NCBI GenBank assembly: GCA_963573315.1
Contig: OY752140.1
Span: 3,224,001 to 3,288,000, forward strand
Reading direction: 5' to 3'
Origin: Entomortierella parvispora
Lineage: Eukaryota > Mortierellomycota > Mortierellomycetes > Mortierellales > Mortierellaceae
DNA length: 64,000 bases
A program made the translations under genes and the position numbers. Under the pieces are notes generated by a model. It worked only from the letters and a program-made list of their open reading frames with translations. It had not been told where the DNA came from and made no database searches. The stretch's first letter is position 1. Every line of letters starts with the position of its first letter. Positions 34,698 to 46,188 of the stretch are shown here, piece by piece.

Positions 34698-35120
34698 GAT
34701 GTCTACTGGGAGGAGGAGGAGAGAGTGAGAAGGGATGGAAAAGAAGAGAGAGAGGGAGAGGAAGAGGGGGCGGCGATGAAGAGAGAGGAAGGAATGAAAG
34801 AAATAAAGTGAAGGGGAAGGAAGGAAGGAAGGAAGGAAGGAAGGAAGGAAAGGAAAGGAGGGATGGAGGCAAAGGAAATCAGACTACAGTAGCATGGGGA
34901 CGATGCGGGTCACGGGAGGAGTGGAAGAGAGAGACCCTTTTGCCACCAATCGACGTGCATGTGGCATATGTCTTTTTTGTGTCCTTTTCTCCTTCTCTTC
35001 CTTCCTTCTTCTTTTCTTGTTCCTCTTCTTCCTTCCTTCCTTCACCTTTTTCAGACATTCATTCATTCATCCATCCAGTCTTCATCACCTCATTCATTCT
35101 CCCAACAGCCCGACAATGGA
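34698..35120. promoter_or_regulatory. Divergent DCN1/MLH3 promoter region
   Basis: Noncoding. A GGAA tetranucleotide run occupies about 34814-34850, and C/T-rich leader with ATTC units runs up to the MLH3 start. No specific element recognised. Confidence 0.5.
34814..34850 (+). repeat. GGAA tetranucleotide microsatellite
   Basis: About nine GGAA/GAAG units between DCN1 and MLH3. Confidence 0.85.
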
Positions 35121-38100
35121 ATGGCCGCCATACGACCGCTGGCCGCTGATGTCGCCGACGAACTGCGCGCATCCCTAGTGGTCCATTCTCTGGAGCAATG
35201 TGCCTTGGAACTGGTACAGAACAGTATGTATGCATGTCCATATTAAGGCTCCCTTCCACTGACAGTGAACAGCCCAGAGACCTAGCAGTGCACCCCATTC
35301 ATTCATCCTTCCATCCATCCGTCCTAGGTCTTGACGCCCACGCTACAGTCATTGAAGTCAAGGTCGACATAACAAGCCATAGCCTTCAAGTCTCTGATAA
35401 TGGCGATGGCATTTCCAACAAAGACATGGACCTTGTTGGGACACGATATGGTATAAATCTCGTCGCATACTGTTCTGATGACTACAAGATGTGGATTCTA
35501 ACAAATAAGAATGGCGTTTGAACGATGTAGCCACTTCAAAATGCTCTACTGTCGACGACCTCAAGCGGATCAAAACATATGGCTTCAGAGGCGAAGGTAA
35601 AGTGGTGGCTGCAAACCACTTTATATTGAAAAGAGAACGGTCTCATGACGCATACCCTGACAAACAATGTGCCCTCGCTTTTCTTAGCCATTGCCGCAAT
35701 CGCAGACATGTCCCTGATCGACCTGGTATCTCGACCTCGCTCGCAGGAACACAGCTTTTCGACCATCTTCAAAGGAGGAGATCGCTTGTTCTGTGGATTA
35801 TCAAGCAAGCAGCCGCGTTTTAGTCATGGCTCTACTGTCTCTGTTCGCGATCTGTTTTACAAAGTACGTCAGGATACGGGTTTTTTGCAGTACATACCGC
35901 GGACTTTGTTTAACGAGCCCTTGCCTTGTGATTCTATCTAGTACCCAGTCCGTCAGAGGTACTGGTCCGATGCGTCAGCAGCCAAGGTCGATTCGGAACT
36001 GGAAAAGGTCAAACGCGCTCTAGAAACCCTAGCCTTGGTAACGCCTCACGTGGCGTTAACAGTTATCGACATGTCAAGGGATGTGAAGATCTTATCTTGT
36101 CGTAAAGCCGACTCCTTTCTTCAAAGGATTACTATGATTCTTGGACATGGACTGACGGCAGCTTTGACTTATGTGCATTCACCGGCAGAAGAAAGTCATC
36201 TCTACACATTCTCAGGTTATATCTCAACCATCGGGCACTACAGTCGACTTCACCAGTACATTTTCCTGAACAATCGGCCAGTGGTCTGCGATAATCTCCT
36301 CAGACTAGTGACTCTGCTCTTTCAGCAATCCAGTTTTTCCAAGGACAGTGGCCGAGATGCCGAGAACGATGATATACGAAGGTCAAGAGATAAGCATCCC
36401 GTATTCGTGCTCACATTGACGTGCCCAACGAGTCAATACAATATTTGCACGGATCCATCCAAGGTTGCAGTTGAATTTGAGGTAAAGCTCTGCTTTTGGG
36501 ACGCCCATTTTTTTTTCTGCTTCAATATCCATGCTGATTTCCCCTGAATCTTTGCAATTTCTACAGGACGAAGAGCCTGTCTTTCAAATAGTCAGAAACA
36601 CGATTATCGGGTTTCTGGAGCGACATCATCTTCTTTCTCGGTCAACGGCTTTGACTCTACGCCATCAAACCGGCGTGAGGAAACAAAAATCAAGGTCCTC
36701 CGGAGGTCTTGTCCCATCGTACTTGATACCTGAACTGATCTCCAATTCCTCCTCCTCGCGTATGAAATCCTCAAGACCGTCAAGGACACGACGAGTGGAC
36801 AGTAACTCTAGAGTATTCGAAGGCGACAACGCCGTCCAAAACACCGGGATTGATCTTGAAGACGACTTGGAGTTCGAAATGGATTACGACTGGATAGCAT
36901 CGGAACTTGATGACGATTTCTCGGATTGCGAAGTCGATTATCCGAGTAGCCAGGGAGGTAGATCAAACAGTGACGGAGCAAGGGGGCCGCAGGCCCATGC
37001 CGTGTTCAAAGCGACCGCCCAGGGATACCAACGTGCTTCTCTCCCTCATGGAAAGCCGTCTGAAAGTCTGATGGGATCATCCAACGGCCCCATAGAGCCA
37101 CAATCAATGGCAAAACGTGGCAGGACCTCACGGGTCTGGGCACAGGACGTATTACGAAAGTGGGTCAACCCCGTCTTTAGCCTCCCTTCCCAGGATATGT
37201 CGGCCATTCCAACTATATCGCTGGACACTAGCACGGGTGGAGGGCTAGGACCGGGACCGGGATCGGGCAATGCTTCTGTAGCAAAGCGGATCAGTCGGTT
37301 CTTTTCGGCCGGTGATGGTAGCCATTTTGACGCAAGATACATCCAGTTATCAAAGCAAAGTCTTCAGACGTCTCGTGTCATTGCACAACTGGATCTCAAG
37401 TTCATTCTCTGTGCCTTGAGTGTCGAGTTGGAAAAGAATTCAACACAATCCCTCTCAGAGTCGAGGCCCAACATGGAAGAGCCTGGCGACAATCCCTCCT
37501 CAAAAAACTCGATACAAACAGTATTAGCTGTCATCGACCAGCATGCTGCGGACGAGAGGGTACGGGTGGAGAATCTGATGCGACGAATGTGCGTCTGCTC
37601 TCAAACAGAGCCGCGAACACCACGCAGGATCGTCGTTCAGGAGCCATCCGTCCGTGGTCCGAATTCTGGTCCGTCACAGAGTATTCTGCACAGAGTTGAC
37701 GGCATGAACATGTTACCCCCATTACCAATCACCCTGACTCGACGGGAGTGGCACAGTGCCCAGCAATTTTCTGAATGGCTATACCGTTGGGGTATTGTCT
37801 TAATCCAAAGACCGCAAATACAGCATACGCTTTCCAACATCGACGATGGCTCAGAGATGCATGACGTGGATCCCCTTTTGGTTTCTCATCATTTTACTAC
37901 TGCTCAGGAAGACCACGATATGGAGGATGCTTGCTGTCCTAGCAGCGCGAGTGGAAATGTACATGGTCGAGCCACAGATATACCCCGCCTTCCTTCAGCC
38001 GAGTCCGACTTTCTTCAAGGATATGTCACAGTTCTCCCTCGAGTAGTTGCAGATCGGTGTGTAGTTGATACCTCGTTGACTCAGGACTTGATCAGGGACA

Positions 38101-38680
38101 CGATAAGTTGGGGCGAAGAAAGCCGCCACAGTCGCCATTCAGGTAGCGGATTAAATACTGGCGTCGTTTCCGCATTCTGTGAAGGTAAGACACACACAGT
38201 GTCGGAGTACAATGTTTTTGGGGCTTCAGCCATGTTTCTCAACTAATCTGCTGGAAACAATAACAATGACTAGATGACCGAAATGAGTGGCTTCGTTGCA
38301 TCCAAGGTTGTCCACGCGCCATCTTGGATATTGTAAACTCCAAAGCTTGCCGAGGCGCGATCATGTTCAACGACGCTTTATCTTTGCATCAATGTCAAGA
38401 TCTCGTTCAAAATATGGCCCAGTGCGCGTTTCCTTTCCAATGTGCTCATGGTCGTCCAAGTATTGTGCCGTTAACTCTTTTGAATCAGGACCCACCACGG
38501 CGGCGTGGAGGCCATGGTCGCTTACAGCCTTCAGAGTTGAGCTGCAGTACCCAGTCAGAGCCCCCTCCTCGTAGATGGTCTAGCAGAGGGCGTCTCGGTT
38601 CAAAAGTCGGCACTGCTAACGAGAAATCCAAGGGCTCAGAATTGAATTCGGCAAAGTGGATGGCATGGAAAAAGGAATAG
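35121..38680 (+). CDS. MLH3: DNA mismatch-repair/meiotic endonuclease MLH3
   Basis: Predicted 1010-aa MutL homolog. MLH3 pairs with MLH1 as the MutL-gamma endonuclease in meiotic crossover resolution and minor mismatch repair. Exons 35121-35223, 35328-35450, 35531-35596, 35688-35863, 35942-36481, 36567-38184 and 38274-38680 are all GT-AG and in phase. The N-terminal GHKL ATPase motifs are intact: ELVQNSLDAHA (catalytic Glu, Asn), SDNGDGI, GTRYATSKC and YGFRGEALAAIADM. The C-terminal endonuclease metal motif is DQHAADERVRVE. The ends ACRGAIMFND and CAFPFQCAHGRPSIV match the MLH3 C-terminal metal site, so this is MLH3 rather than PMS1/PMS2. The linker is long and disordered. It converges with the RAMA-PHD gene, 200 bp away. 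Confidence 0.93.
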
Positions 38681-38880
38681 TAGGAATAAACATTTACAAT
38701 GGAGGCTTTTTGTGCAGAAGTCAGAGCACAGCTTATTATCACTTGTACTTTTTCATGAGGGGCGCAAGGGGGGTATATTTATTAAGGAAGTGAGGAAGTC
38801 AGGAAGTGATAACCACAACGATGAATGCAGACTGACGAGGGAGGATAAAGAAACATAAGGCAAATGAAATGTGGTTATAG

Positions 38881-41800
38881 TCATGTAGTGCTGACGGAGG
38901 GTGAACCCCTGCCGCTGAAGGCCGCTCCCAAGGCCGATCCCAAGGCCGAGTAGGTGCGTTGAGGCGACATCTTGTCGTTCGCTTCTCCTTCTTCTTCCAC
39001 CTCGGACATGACAATATCTTCTGAATCCAAAAGGATTTCCTTTGCGTCGACCACCGGGTCTTTCAATCCTTTCACAGTAGAAGTGGAGGCGGCGAAATCT
39101 GGCGAAAGAGCTGATGGTGGCGACAGTTGCAGCTCCTGACCTATCTGGTGGTATTGGACCGGACCTCGGGGCGGGAGCACAGGTGGAACGGCGTAGGATC
39201 GCCTATTGAAATAATCCTCTTGCGATCCGTGGCGATGAAGGCTATCCTTGTGACTCCCGCCAAGGGCTGTGGGAGCAGAGGAGGAAAAGGAGGAGGACGA
39301 GGCCGAGGTGGTCGATTCTTGGTCTGAAGAAGGCGTAAAGACGGGTATGGAACTCATCAAGGGCGGGAGATCCTGTGGGCTATGGACAGCAGAATAATAG
39401 TGTCTGCTTTCATGAGACGTAGCCAGCGCTGCAGGTGGAAGAAAGGATCCAGCGACTGAGGTCTCATAGGGCGAAGGCGGATAGGATGTATACGGAGTGG
39501 AGCTGATAGGAGTGCTAGCACCGCTGCTAAAGATCGTTAGCAAGGCCTCTGCAGCCGCAACCTCTGCCACCGAGTCAAGCGACTGCGAAACCGCTCGAGA
39601 GTGATTCGAGGATGTAGAAGGATAAATGGGGCTATATGCTCCATTTGCACCGCTTCCACTGCCGATAGAGGGTGAGTTCAGTCGGGAGGAAGACCACTCA
39701 GTGTCCGAAATCTCTCTTGCGGCGCGGATCAAATCCAAGATGTCATCCTTTCGCTTGTTATTGTTGCTGCTACTACTATTACCGCCACCGATGCTGTTCT
39801 CCGGGCGATAATTTCGATTCGAGTACATCTGCCAAGTGTCCGCCTCATTTCCTGAAGACGTGTCCTCCCGGCTAAACTCCGAATTTTGTCTCGAGTACGA
39901 GTATCCGCCGCTGCTGGATCGATTGGGCATTGGCCCTTGCCAAGGGCTTTGTTCCACAGAGTTGAAGGCCGAAAATACGGATGATGAGGAGGAACAGGTG
40001 GGAGAAGGGATGGGCGTCGGCACACAGGACGGACAAAAATACAGTCTTGAATCCTCGCCTAGCTCTTCATAATCACGGTCCTCCAAGCCCTTGTCGCAGG
40101 CAACATGGACCCAAAGAGAACAGCCGTCGCAAAATATCATGGGCGTTTCGTAATCATCATCCTGATAGATCCTGCAGCAGAGCGGACAAATGTTGCCTTT
40201 TTCGGACAGGGTCGTGCAGGATGGGCAAAGCGAAAAATCGTGCGACCATCCCTCCACTAGACCTTGTTGAGGATGAGGATGATGTTGATGACCAGCTGTC
40301 TTTGTTTTCCATTGACCTCCTCCTCGGTCCACGGAGGTAGAGCTCTCTGCGGTCTGATGAGGTCGAGGCTTGGTAGGTGTGCTCTCAGATGGCATGGCTT
40401 GAATCTTGGGTTCCTGCTTTATCTTGTTATCTTCTCCGTCGATCGCGAGCCCTACTTTGGCTGCCTCCGCTGGAATTTGGTACCCGCACTCTATACAGCT
40501 TCGACAGGAAAAACATGTCCAAGAGATAGAGCCCGAGGATGCAAGGGCTGTGTTGGACGGAGACGTTTCGCCGAGTTGGAGCACTTCCCTGAGACTCGGT
40601 TCCCTCTTCAGTTGACAATCAAAGTGGACCAAATTCTTGCATTTGCTGCAAGTCAATATTGCTACTCGTTCCTGTTGTTGCTCCTGTTCTGGTGGGAGTT
40701 CCGATCCATCACCAACAGCATTGGGCGATTCCTCTTCAGGAATAGCGGTATCGACCTCCATAGCCACGATCTTTTTCTCTTTTGCTGATTCCATGGCTGG
40801 GTGTCGATGAGTCGATATTTGACACAGAGAGCAAGTTGAGCAGCGCGCACAGGCCCATGATCCATCCAAGAGGACGGGCTGCTCTTGCAACCTGCAGTCC
40901 GCATGGAACTCGACATTACAATCACGGCATCGAACCATGCCTTTGTTGTACTGTTGCGAGGAGGGCGAATATTTCTCCAAGGCAGGGCCCATTGCCTCCA
41001 AGGCGTTCGGTGTTGTCACAGGGATACAAATTCCACACGCATTCGGTGATAAACAGGACGAGGTATCCAAAAGTGCTATCGGCAAGACCTTGAACCACCT
41101 CATGGTGGGTATCACAGGCTGACAGGATGAGTGTGCAGCAGAGGTCAGCTCCTGTCGACGTCTCGCAACGCTTTCCAGAGTAAGCACGGTGTGGCGACGA
41201 TGCTTGTTCTTGTGGCTCAAAGCTGAGGTTGAATCCTGCATGGCGAATAAGGCTCCTGCAGCCTCCAAATGAAGTTGACGATTCTCAAAGAGCTCTGACG
41301 TGACCATGCCCGAAAGATCGGAGAGGGTTCGTTTCCGCTGATGTCTCCGAACCTGTTCCTTTCCCTTGTCTTTGCCGTGGCTTGAACTTTCTGATTGTGT
41401 TGCGATCCGCAGGGCAGCCTTTTCTGCAGCTCGCGCAGAGGGTCTTTTTCTTTTCTTCCTATCGTATGAAGCACCATCTACATTGTCCAAAAGGAGAGCA
41501 AAGCGGATATTGTTAGGATCATACATTGTTTTACAGTAAGCCGTACTTTTCTTTAGACGATAATATCTAAATGTCCTTACCGGCTCCAGATGTTCCATTA
41601 TCTGTTGCTTCTGACACGTCGTCTGTCATATCGGCGAGATACCTTTTTCGCAAGACATCCAGCGAAACCTCTGCCATGCCTTGTCCTGCAAACATTGTCT
41701 GCAAGGCAGAATCCTGGTGGATCGATATCTTGATTGCAGACCATCCGTTAACGGCAACTTTCCCTGTCCTTCCAGCCTTGACCATGGCAGTGGCCCAAGC

Positions 41801-42772
41801 GCTTGGGGTTTCATATTCGTTCTGTAGTAGCGGCACGAGTGCAGCAGGTTCGGTCCCAGTTGCTTGAGGAATCAGTGTACCTTTCTCTGTCACGATGGCG
41901 CTATGTTCTCGAAAGACTGCCAAGGTATTGGCAGGGAGGTAGCCGGTGGAAACAAGATTGAAGAGATTGACCCGCTGCTGGCTTGCAGGCTTGAGAGTGG
42001 GCGACCTGAGATCATTTGACCGAAACCCTGCTGAGGACCCCTGTTTCTCCTTGTCTCGGACCATGCCACCAATACGCTTTGGATCGGCGCTCTCCAGGGC
42101 TTGTGACGACGAAGATAGAGAGGTAGAGGAAGATAGCTCTGGATCGGAGAGACGTTCCAAAGACGAATGACTTGTCTGCTTGTTCCCATCGCCCAGTCCT
42201 GCATGGTGTTGACTGTGATCTTGGTAGAGCATGGTCTCTCCTGAAGCCATAGAGTAGGGTCTCGCCTTTCTCTCCCTTGGAACTGTGATCCTGGACAGAT
42301 CTCTCCCTGAAAACGCGTAAGGTGAGGTGCTGTTGTGGGATATACTAAGGGACGTCAACGAGTTGGCAGTGGCGGTGACGGGGCTTGCAAGAGGCGAAGG
42401 CACAGAGCTGCCAGAGCTGTTGCTGCCAGTCCATATCGATTGCGCATCGTACGAGAACGATCGGTTGTGTCTGAGTGGTGGAGGTGGTGGTCGTTTTGCG
42501 CCTGCTCTGGTTGCGAATGATGTAGCTGTGGAGACATCGCGATCATGGACGTCGCCCGAGTCCATGGACGTGTCGAATTCATTTTCACTTTGAATCTGTT
42601 TAAAGTCTTCGCTTTCATCGTCAGATTCCATACTGCTCCGCATGCCCCTTGATTCCCGGAAATGAGATGTTGAGGTCGAACTGTGCATGACGGGTTGCTG
42701 GGATGTTATCAGGGGCTGTTCCTGAAGGTTGTCATTGACCTCGGACATTGGCATAGTTGTTGATGCCTGCAT
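38881..42772 (-). CDS. RAMA-like domain plus PHD-type zinc-finger chromatin protein
   Basis: Predicted 1262-aa nuclear protein from exons 41581-42772 and 38881-41477 (103-nt intron, GT-AG, in phase). After a Ser-rich N-terminus, aa 267-349 resemble the RAMA domain of bacterial restriction/methylase-associated proteins and of eukaryotic MPND. Matching pieces are LVSTGYLPANTLAVFREHSA, VTEKGTLIP, then EYETPSAWATAMVKAG and VNGWSAIKI. Exon 2 begins near a Lys/Arg-rich stretch. It then carries Cys/His clusters at about aa 539-616 (MVRCRDCNVEFHADCRLQ, WACARCSTCSLC) and aa 659-729 (LTCSKCKNLVHFDCQLK, WTCFSCRSCIECG). A canonical PHD finger at about aa 813-886 contains CPLCCRIYQDDDY, MIFCDGCSLWVHVACDKGL and YFCPSCVP. 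The C-terminal third is disordered. PHD is secure; RAMA is by pattern only. Confidence 0.85.
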
Positions 42773-43492
42773 CTTGTCCCTTTTGTCGACTCCTGAACAC
42801 GTTTTCCTCGGGTCTGACTGGAGGTCGAGGAATGGCTACGGCACTGTCTTGTCCTCCCGGCGAATCTTGACTCCTTGCTCGTCCGAAGAATGGCAGGAGA
42901 GGAGGAGGAAGAGGAGGGGCAACAACAGGATCGAAAGGAGAATGGGTCCTACTGCCACTTCGTGAGAAAGGGGAACATGATCAGCTTCATCGTTGTTGGA
43001 CCTGCACATTTGATTGATCAGTTGAACAGCGATCCGATCACAACAGGATGGCACGGCCATCTCGGTCGGCGGGTCTGTGATCGACTTTTTTCATTTTTAA
43101 GCACCTCTGGTTCCAGGATGCAGTGGGACCCGGGAGCCAAAGTGGGATGGATGGATGGATGGATGGCCTACATTGTCACCTTTGTATTTTAGTTTGTGCC
43201 ACGCAGCACACAGGCAGGAAATGAGACCCCACGGTGGGCAATGGGAAGATGAAATAGAACAGACGGGGCTGGACACGCGAGCAAAGAGTTGAGAGAAGCA
43301 ATGGTTCGAGAAGAGGAGGGGAGGAGAGTGCACGGAGAGGAAGGAGAGGAGCAGACGAATGAACGAGCGAATGAATGAGCAGGACAGTCGGTACAGTGCA
43401 ATGCAATAATGGAAAGAAAGGAAGGAAGGGAAGCAGAGGGAAGGCAGTGAAGCAGCAGCAAGACAAGGCAGGACAAGCAGGCCATGGATGTG

Positions 43493-43528
<36 letters not shown>

Positions 43529-43989
43529 TTCTCTTGTCCCTGGGTCCGTCCCAATCTTAAGGGCCGCCCAAAAACGCGATTTGCTCGACAAGCCTGCATG
43601 CCAAAGAAGTCGTGCCCGTGGCCCCATGTCTCGAAACATGCTCCCAGCCATGCATCCGACCACCCTGGATCACGGTGAAGCAACAACCCAAATCTCGCGT
43701 TGCTGATGTAGCAGGCTTCACCCACATCAAAGCTAATAGCGAGGTTCTCTTTCGCGGTCCATAAGAGCCTTGGAATAGCGTACGGTTGTTGTCAGTTGTT
43801 CGATTGATACGAGTCTAAAAAATTGGACTGTGCAGATGATCGCCTCGTTCCCTCCTACTTAACTCTCTTGCTCTGTCCATTCATACTTTCATAGCCCTAT
43901 ACTAGTTCATATTGCAACTATCTGTGCGGAGTAAAACCGTCATCTGAACAACTGTAGAGCAGAACAGTTGAAGGAGCCACAGCTCAAGA
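42773..43989. other. 1.2-kb intergenic region
   Basis: No gene recognised. It holds a GGAT run (43146-43165) and a T30 tract. ORFs on the minus strand (43097-43663) are Ser/Leu/Pro-rich translations of skewed composition. It should contain the promoter of the RAMA-PHD gene. Confidence 0.5.
43497..43526 (+). repeat. T30 homopolymer
   Basis: Thirty consecutive T. No flanking direct repeat noticed, so a retro-insertion origin is not supported. Confidence 0.9.
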
Positions 43990-43990
43990 A

Positions 43991-44076
43991 GTGAGTTGAC
44001 CGTTTATATATGTCATGTTCCCATTTGTTCTCGTGCTAACACATGTCACTTATAGCGACATTTGAATATGTTGTAG
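43991..44076 (+). other. Probable 5'-UTR intron, homologous to the downstream intron
   Basis: GTGAGTT to GTTGTAG, 86 nt, with no coding frame across it. It shares both ends and interior blocks (CATTTG-TCTC, ACACATG, TCACT-ATA, ACATTT-GAATA) with the 86-nt intron at 44388-44473. Confidence 0.55.
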
Positions 44077-44174
44077 AAAAGGTTGGAAACTGAAGTGGAA
44101 GAGTCTACCGCCCCTTCCTTTGCTCACTCGGATGAACACCTCGTCTGACTCTAGAGTTTAATCGAGGAGGGATC

Positions 44175-44539
44175 ATGGATCCTTCGACCTCCCAGCGATC
44201 CACCAACCTGCCTCTCACGGCCCACCTGCCGAAAAATATGCCAATCTACACCATCGGAGAGAAGATGATTTACCTGAGGCTCACTTCAAGTGGACACTGC
44301 AGGTGTCTATGCGGAATTAAAATCCTCAGGAAAAACATTCACCGACATATAAGACGCTGCCCAGCACTCGAAGACACACCGGACGAAGTGAGTTAACTAA
44401 TCGTGTATAGCAAGCTTTCATTTGCTCTCTTCTACACATGGTCACTCATATATACATTTCGAATACGTTGTAGGAAAGCCCAGAAGACCCCGATCGCGAA
44501 GTTCTCAAGCAGTACTCTGGGCCTCGGCCACGATCCTGA
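44175..44539 (+). CDS. 92-aa zinc-knuckle-like small protein, unrecognised
   Basis: Exons 44175-44387 and 44474-44539 with an 86-nt GTGAGT...TGTAG intron give a 92-aa product. The middle has a dense Cys/His patch, GHCRCLCGIKI then RKNIHRHIRRC. It could bind one zinc ion, as in a short C2HC or degenerate C2H2 finger. The tail is acidic. A second, homologous intron lies just upstream (43991-44076) in what seems to be 5' UTR, so the transcript may have a spliced leader. No homolog is recalled. It sits at the edge of the gene-poor island. The clean splice in phase is the main support; it could also be a fragment of a larger lost gene. Confidence 0.45.
44388..44473 (+). other. Intron homologous to 43991-44076
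   Basis: 86 nt, identical in length and terminal sequences to the upstream element; spliced out in the 92-aa ORF model. Confidence 0.6.
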
Positions 44540-45117
44540 AAATAAATGATTTTGATGAATCTATGCTTCATTGTCAACGAGTTCGCTTTCGTATGATCAT
44601 CCTTGCTCCACAACCTCGTCCTTTTGACATCAGGGTGATGCTAAGATTTCTTTCAATTCGGACAGGGCGATTCAGGGCATCAAGGGTTTTTGTGAACCCG
44701 TCCTTTGACGTCATGGTATTCTCATCGTTCTGCTACACGCGACTGCCGAGTTCCTCATTTTCGTGCTGCCTCCGTTGAAATGGTGGTGTTAGTTGTTCCG
44801 GTAGTAGGAAAAGATAGGGCGCGTTGATCCTTTCACCAGCGCAGGGTTGGCCTCTGGCGTTGAGTTTCTCCGCTGAGCATCCTAATATACTTCAGAGTGT
44901 ATTCTTTCCTTGGCTCCCCCCTCTTTGTACTCTTTTGGAAGACCCTGCCATGAGATAATAATATAGCCTTGCTATCGAAGGTCAAGCCATGTCCAGTGAG
45001 ATTGCTGAGACGAGATAACTGCAGGAGGATCTGGAGCCTGTTTGATCCAGACCTGGCACCACGGCAGAGTATATTTGATACCCGGTAGGTTTCCAATGTG
45101 GCCATACCCTCGACAAT
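44540..45117. other. Intergenic within the accessory island
   Basis: 3' UTR of the small gene and unassigned sequence. A minus-strand ORF over 44833-45168 (111 aa) has no recognisable motif and is not called. Confidence 0.4.
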
Positions 45118-45779
45118 GTGACGGTAACCACCTCTTTGAGCGTGAATCCAAGATCGGACAGAGTCCAAAGAATAACACCCTTGTTGTCGTCTTCATCGAC
45201 TCCAGAGAAACTCCTTCAGCCCGGAAATTCAATGGTGAGAGCCCATTCCGGACCTTCATCCTCTTCCAACAGCACCACGTCTCGACCTAATTCTCCAGCA
45301 GGAGCGTGCTTGAGTGATATCTGTAAGGTGCGGTCGAAATCATTTCTAGTCGACCTCTAGCACAGACGCCACTGCACTCGCCTTCGTTTCAGTTTGCGAG
45401 CGTCGGTAGCTTGGCACCGGGATCAAACTCAGGATTGGGCTCAGGATCCCCTGGATCAGGATAAGGTTCTTCTGCCTCCTCTTTGCCTCACGTTCTCCTC
45501 GGGGCGACTACGACGAGTCACCCTGCCGCTCAATTGGGTCCGGAGTACCTTAGTCGTCAATCATCCACTCAGTCTGCTACCAGCTCCAGAGCCGACTATC
45601 AGGACGGGCCGTCTAATTTCTCGGATACTTACTGCAGCAACAATAGCAGCAACAGCAACTATCATCACTCACAAACGGTGCTGAACCAATCGCTCTTGTA
45701 TCGCAACCCGTCTATTGCCACAGTGATGATGAATCGTACGGACGATTCGTTTGTCACGGCCTTTTATCAAGACCACTAG
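45118..45779 (+). pseudogene. Decayed Ser-rich ORF
   Basis: A Ser/Thr/Asn-rich coding-like stretch broken by at least one frame change and one in-frame TAA. Frame A reads Ser-rich sequence to about 45330. Coding-like sequence then resumes in another frame near 45366 (QTPLHSPSFQFASVGSLAPG), runs to TAA at 45461-45463, and continues in the same frame to 45779 (ending DDSFVTAFYQDH). The composition matches genuine disordered tails elsewhere in the window, unlike the random ORFs. No domain is recognised. An alternative is a small gene using only the last segment. Confidence 0.35.
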
Positions 45780-45780
45780 G

Positions 45781-46188
45781 ACGACGACTCTAAAATATAC
45801 ATTGTACAATATCCTGCTCTCCCATGGACGAACAATCCAGAATTCTGCATTCTGCTTCAGTGTGATGGTAGTCGGCAACATGGAAGGAAGGATCAGATAG
45901 CAACGCTGGGCGATGAATGCTTGGCAGCCTAAAGGCGGCTGAATATTCCAAATGTTGTGACATTGCACGCGTTTGCGATTTGCTGCTGTGCGACCGCACT
46001 CTGGAAATTTTCCTAGGTGACCCTCGAATTTTTTTTGCATAGTTGATTTGCCAACATTTCAAAAATGGATCAGATCCTTTGCCTTTTCCCCATCACCCTT
46101 GTTTTCCCCTTCACACACATCCTTTTACTTCGCGTTCCCACAAAATCTATCTCCCTTCACTTACAGTTCTGTCACCTGAATTGAAAAA
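45781..46188. other. Spacer before the LRR-family pseudogene
   Basis: No gene seen; presumably the former promoter of the LRR gene. Confidence 0.4.

Noticed and set aside
43097-43663. 188-codon minus-strand ORF
   Set aside because: It crosses the T30 tract (poly-Lys) and consists of Ser/Leu-rich filler; no motif.
44833-45259. Two overlapping minus-strand ORFs (111 and 95 codons)
   Set aside because: No recognisable domain, competing frames of similar length, and no splice support.
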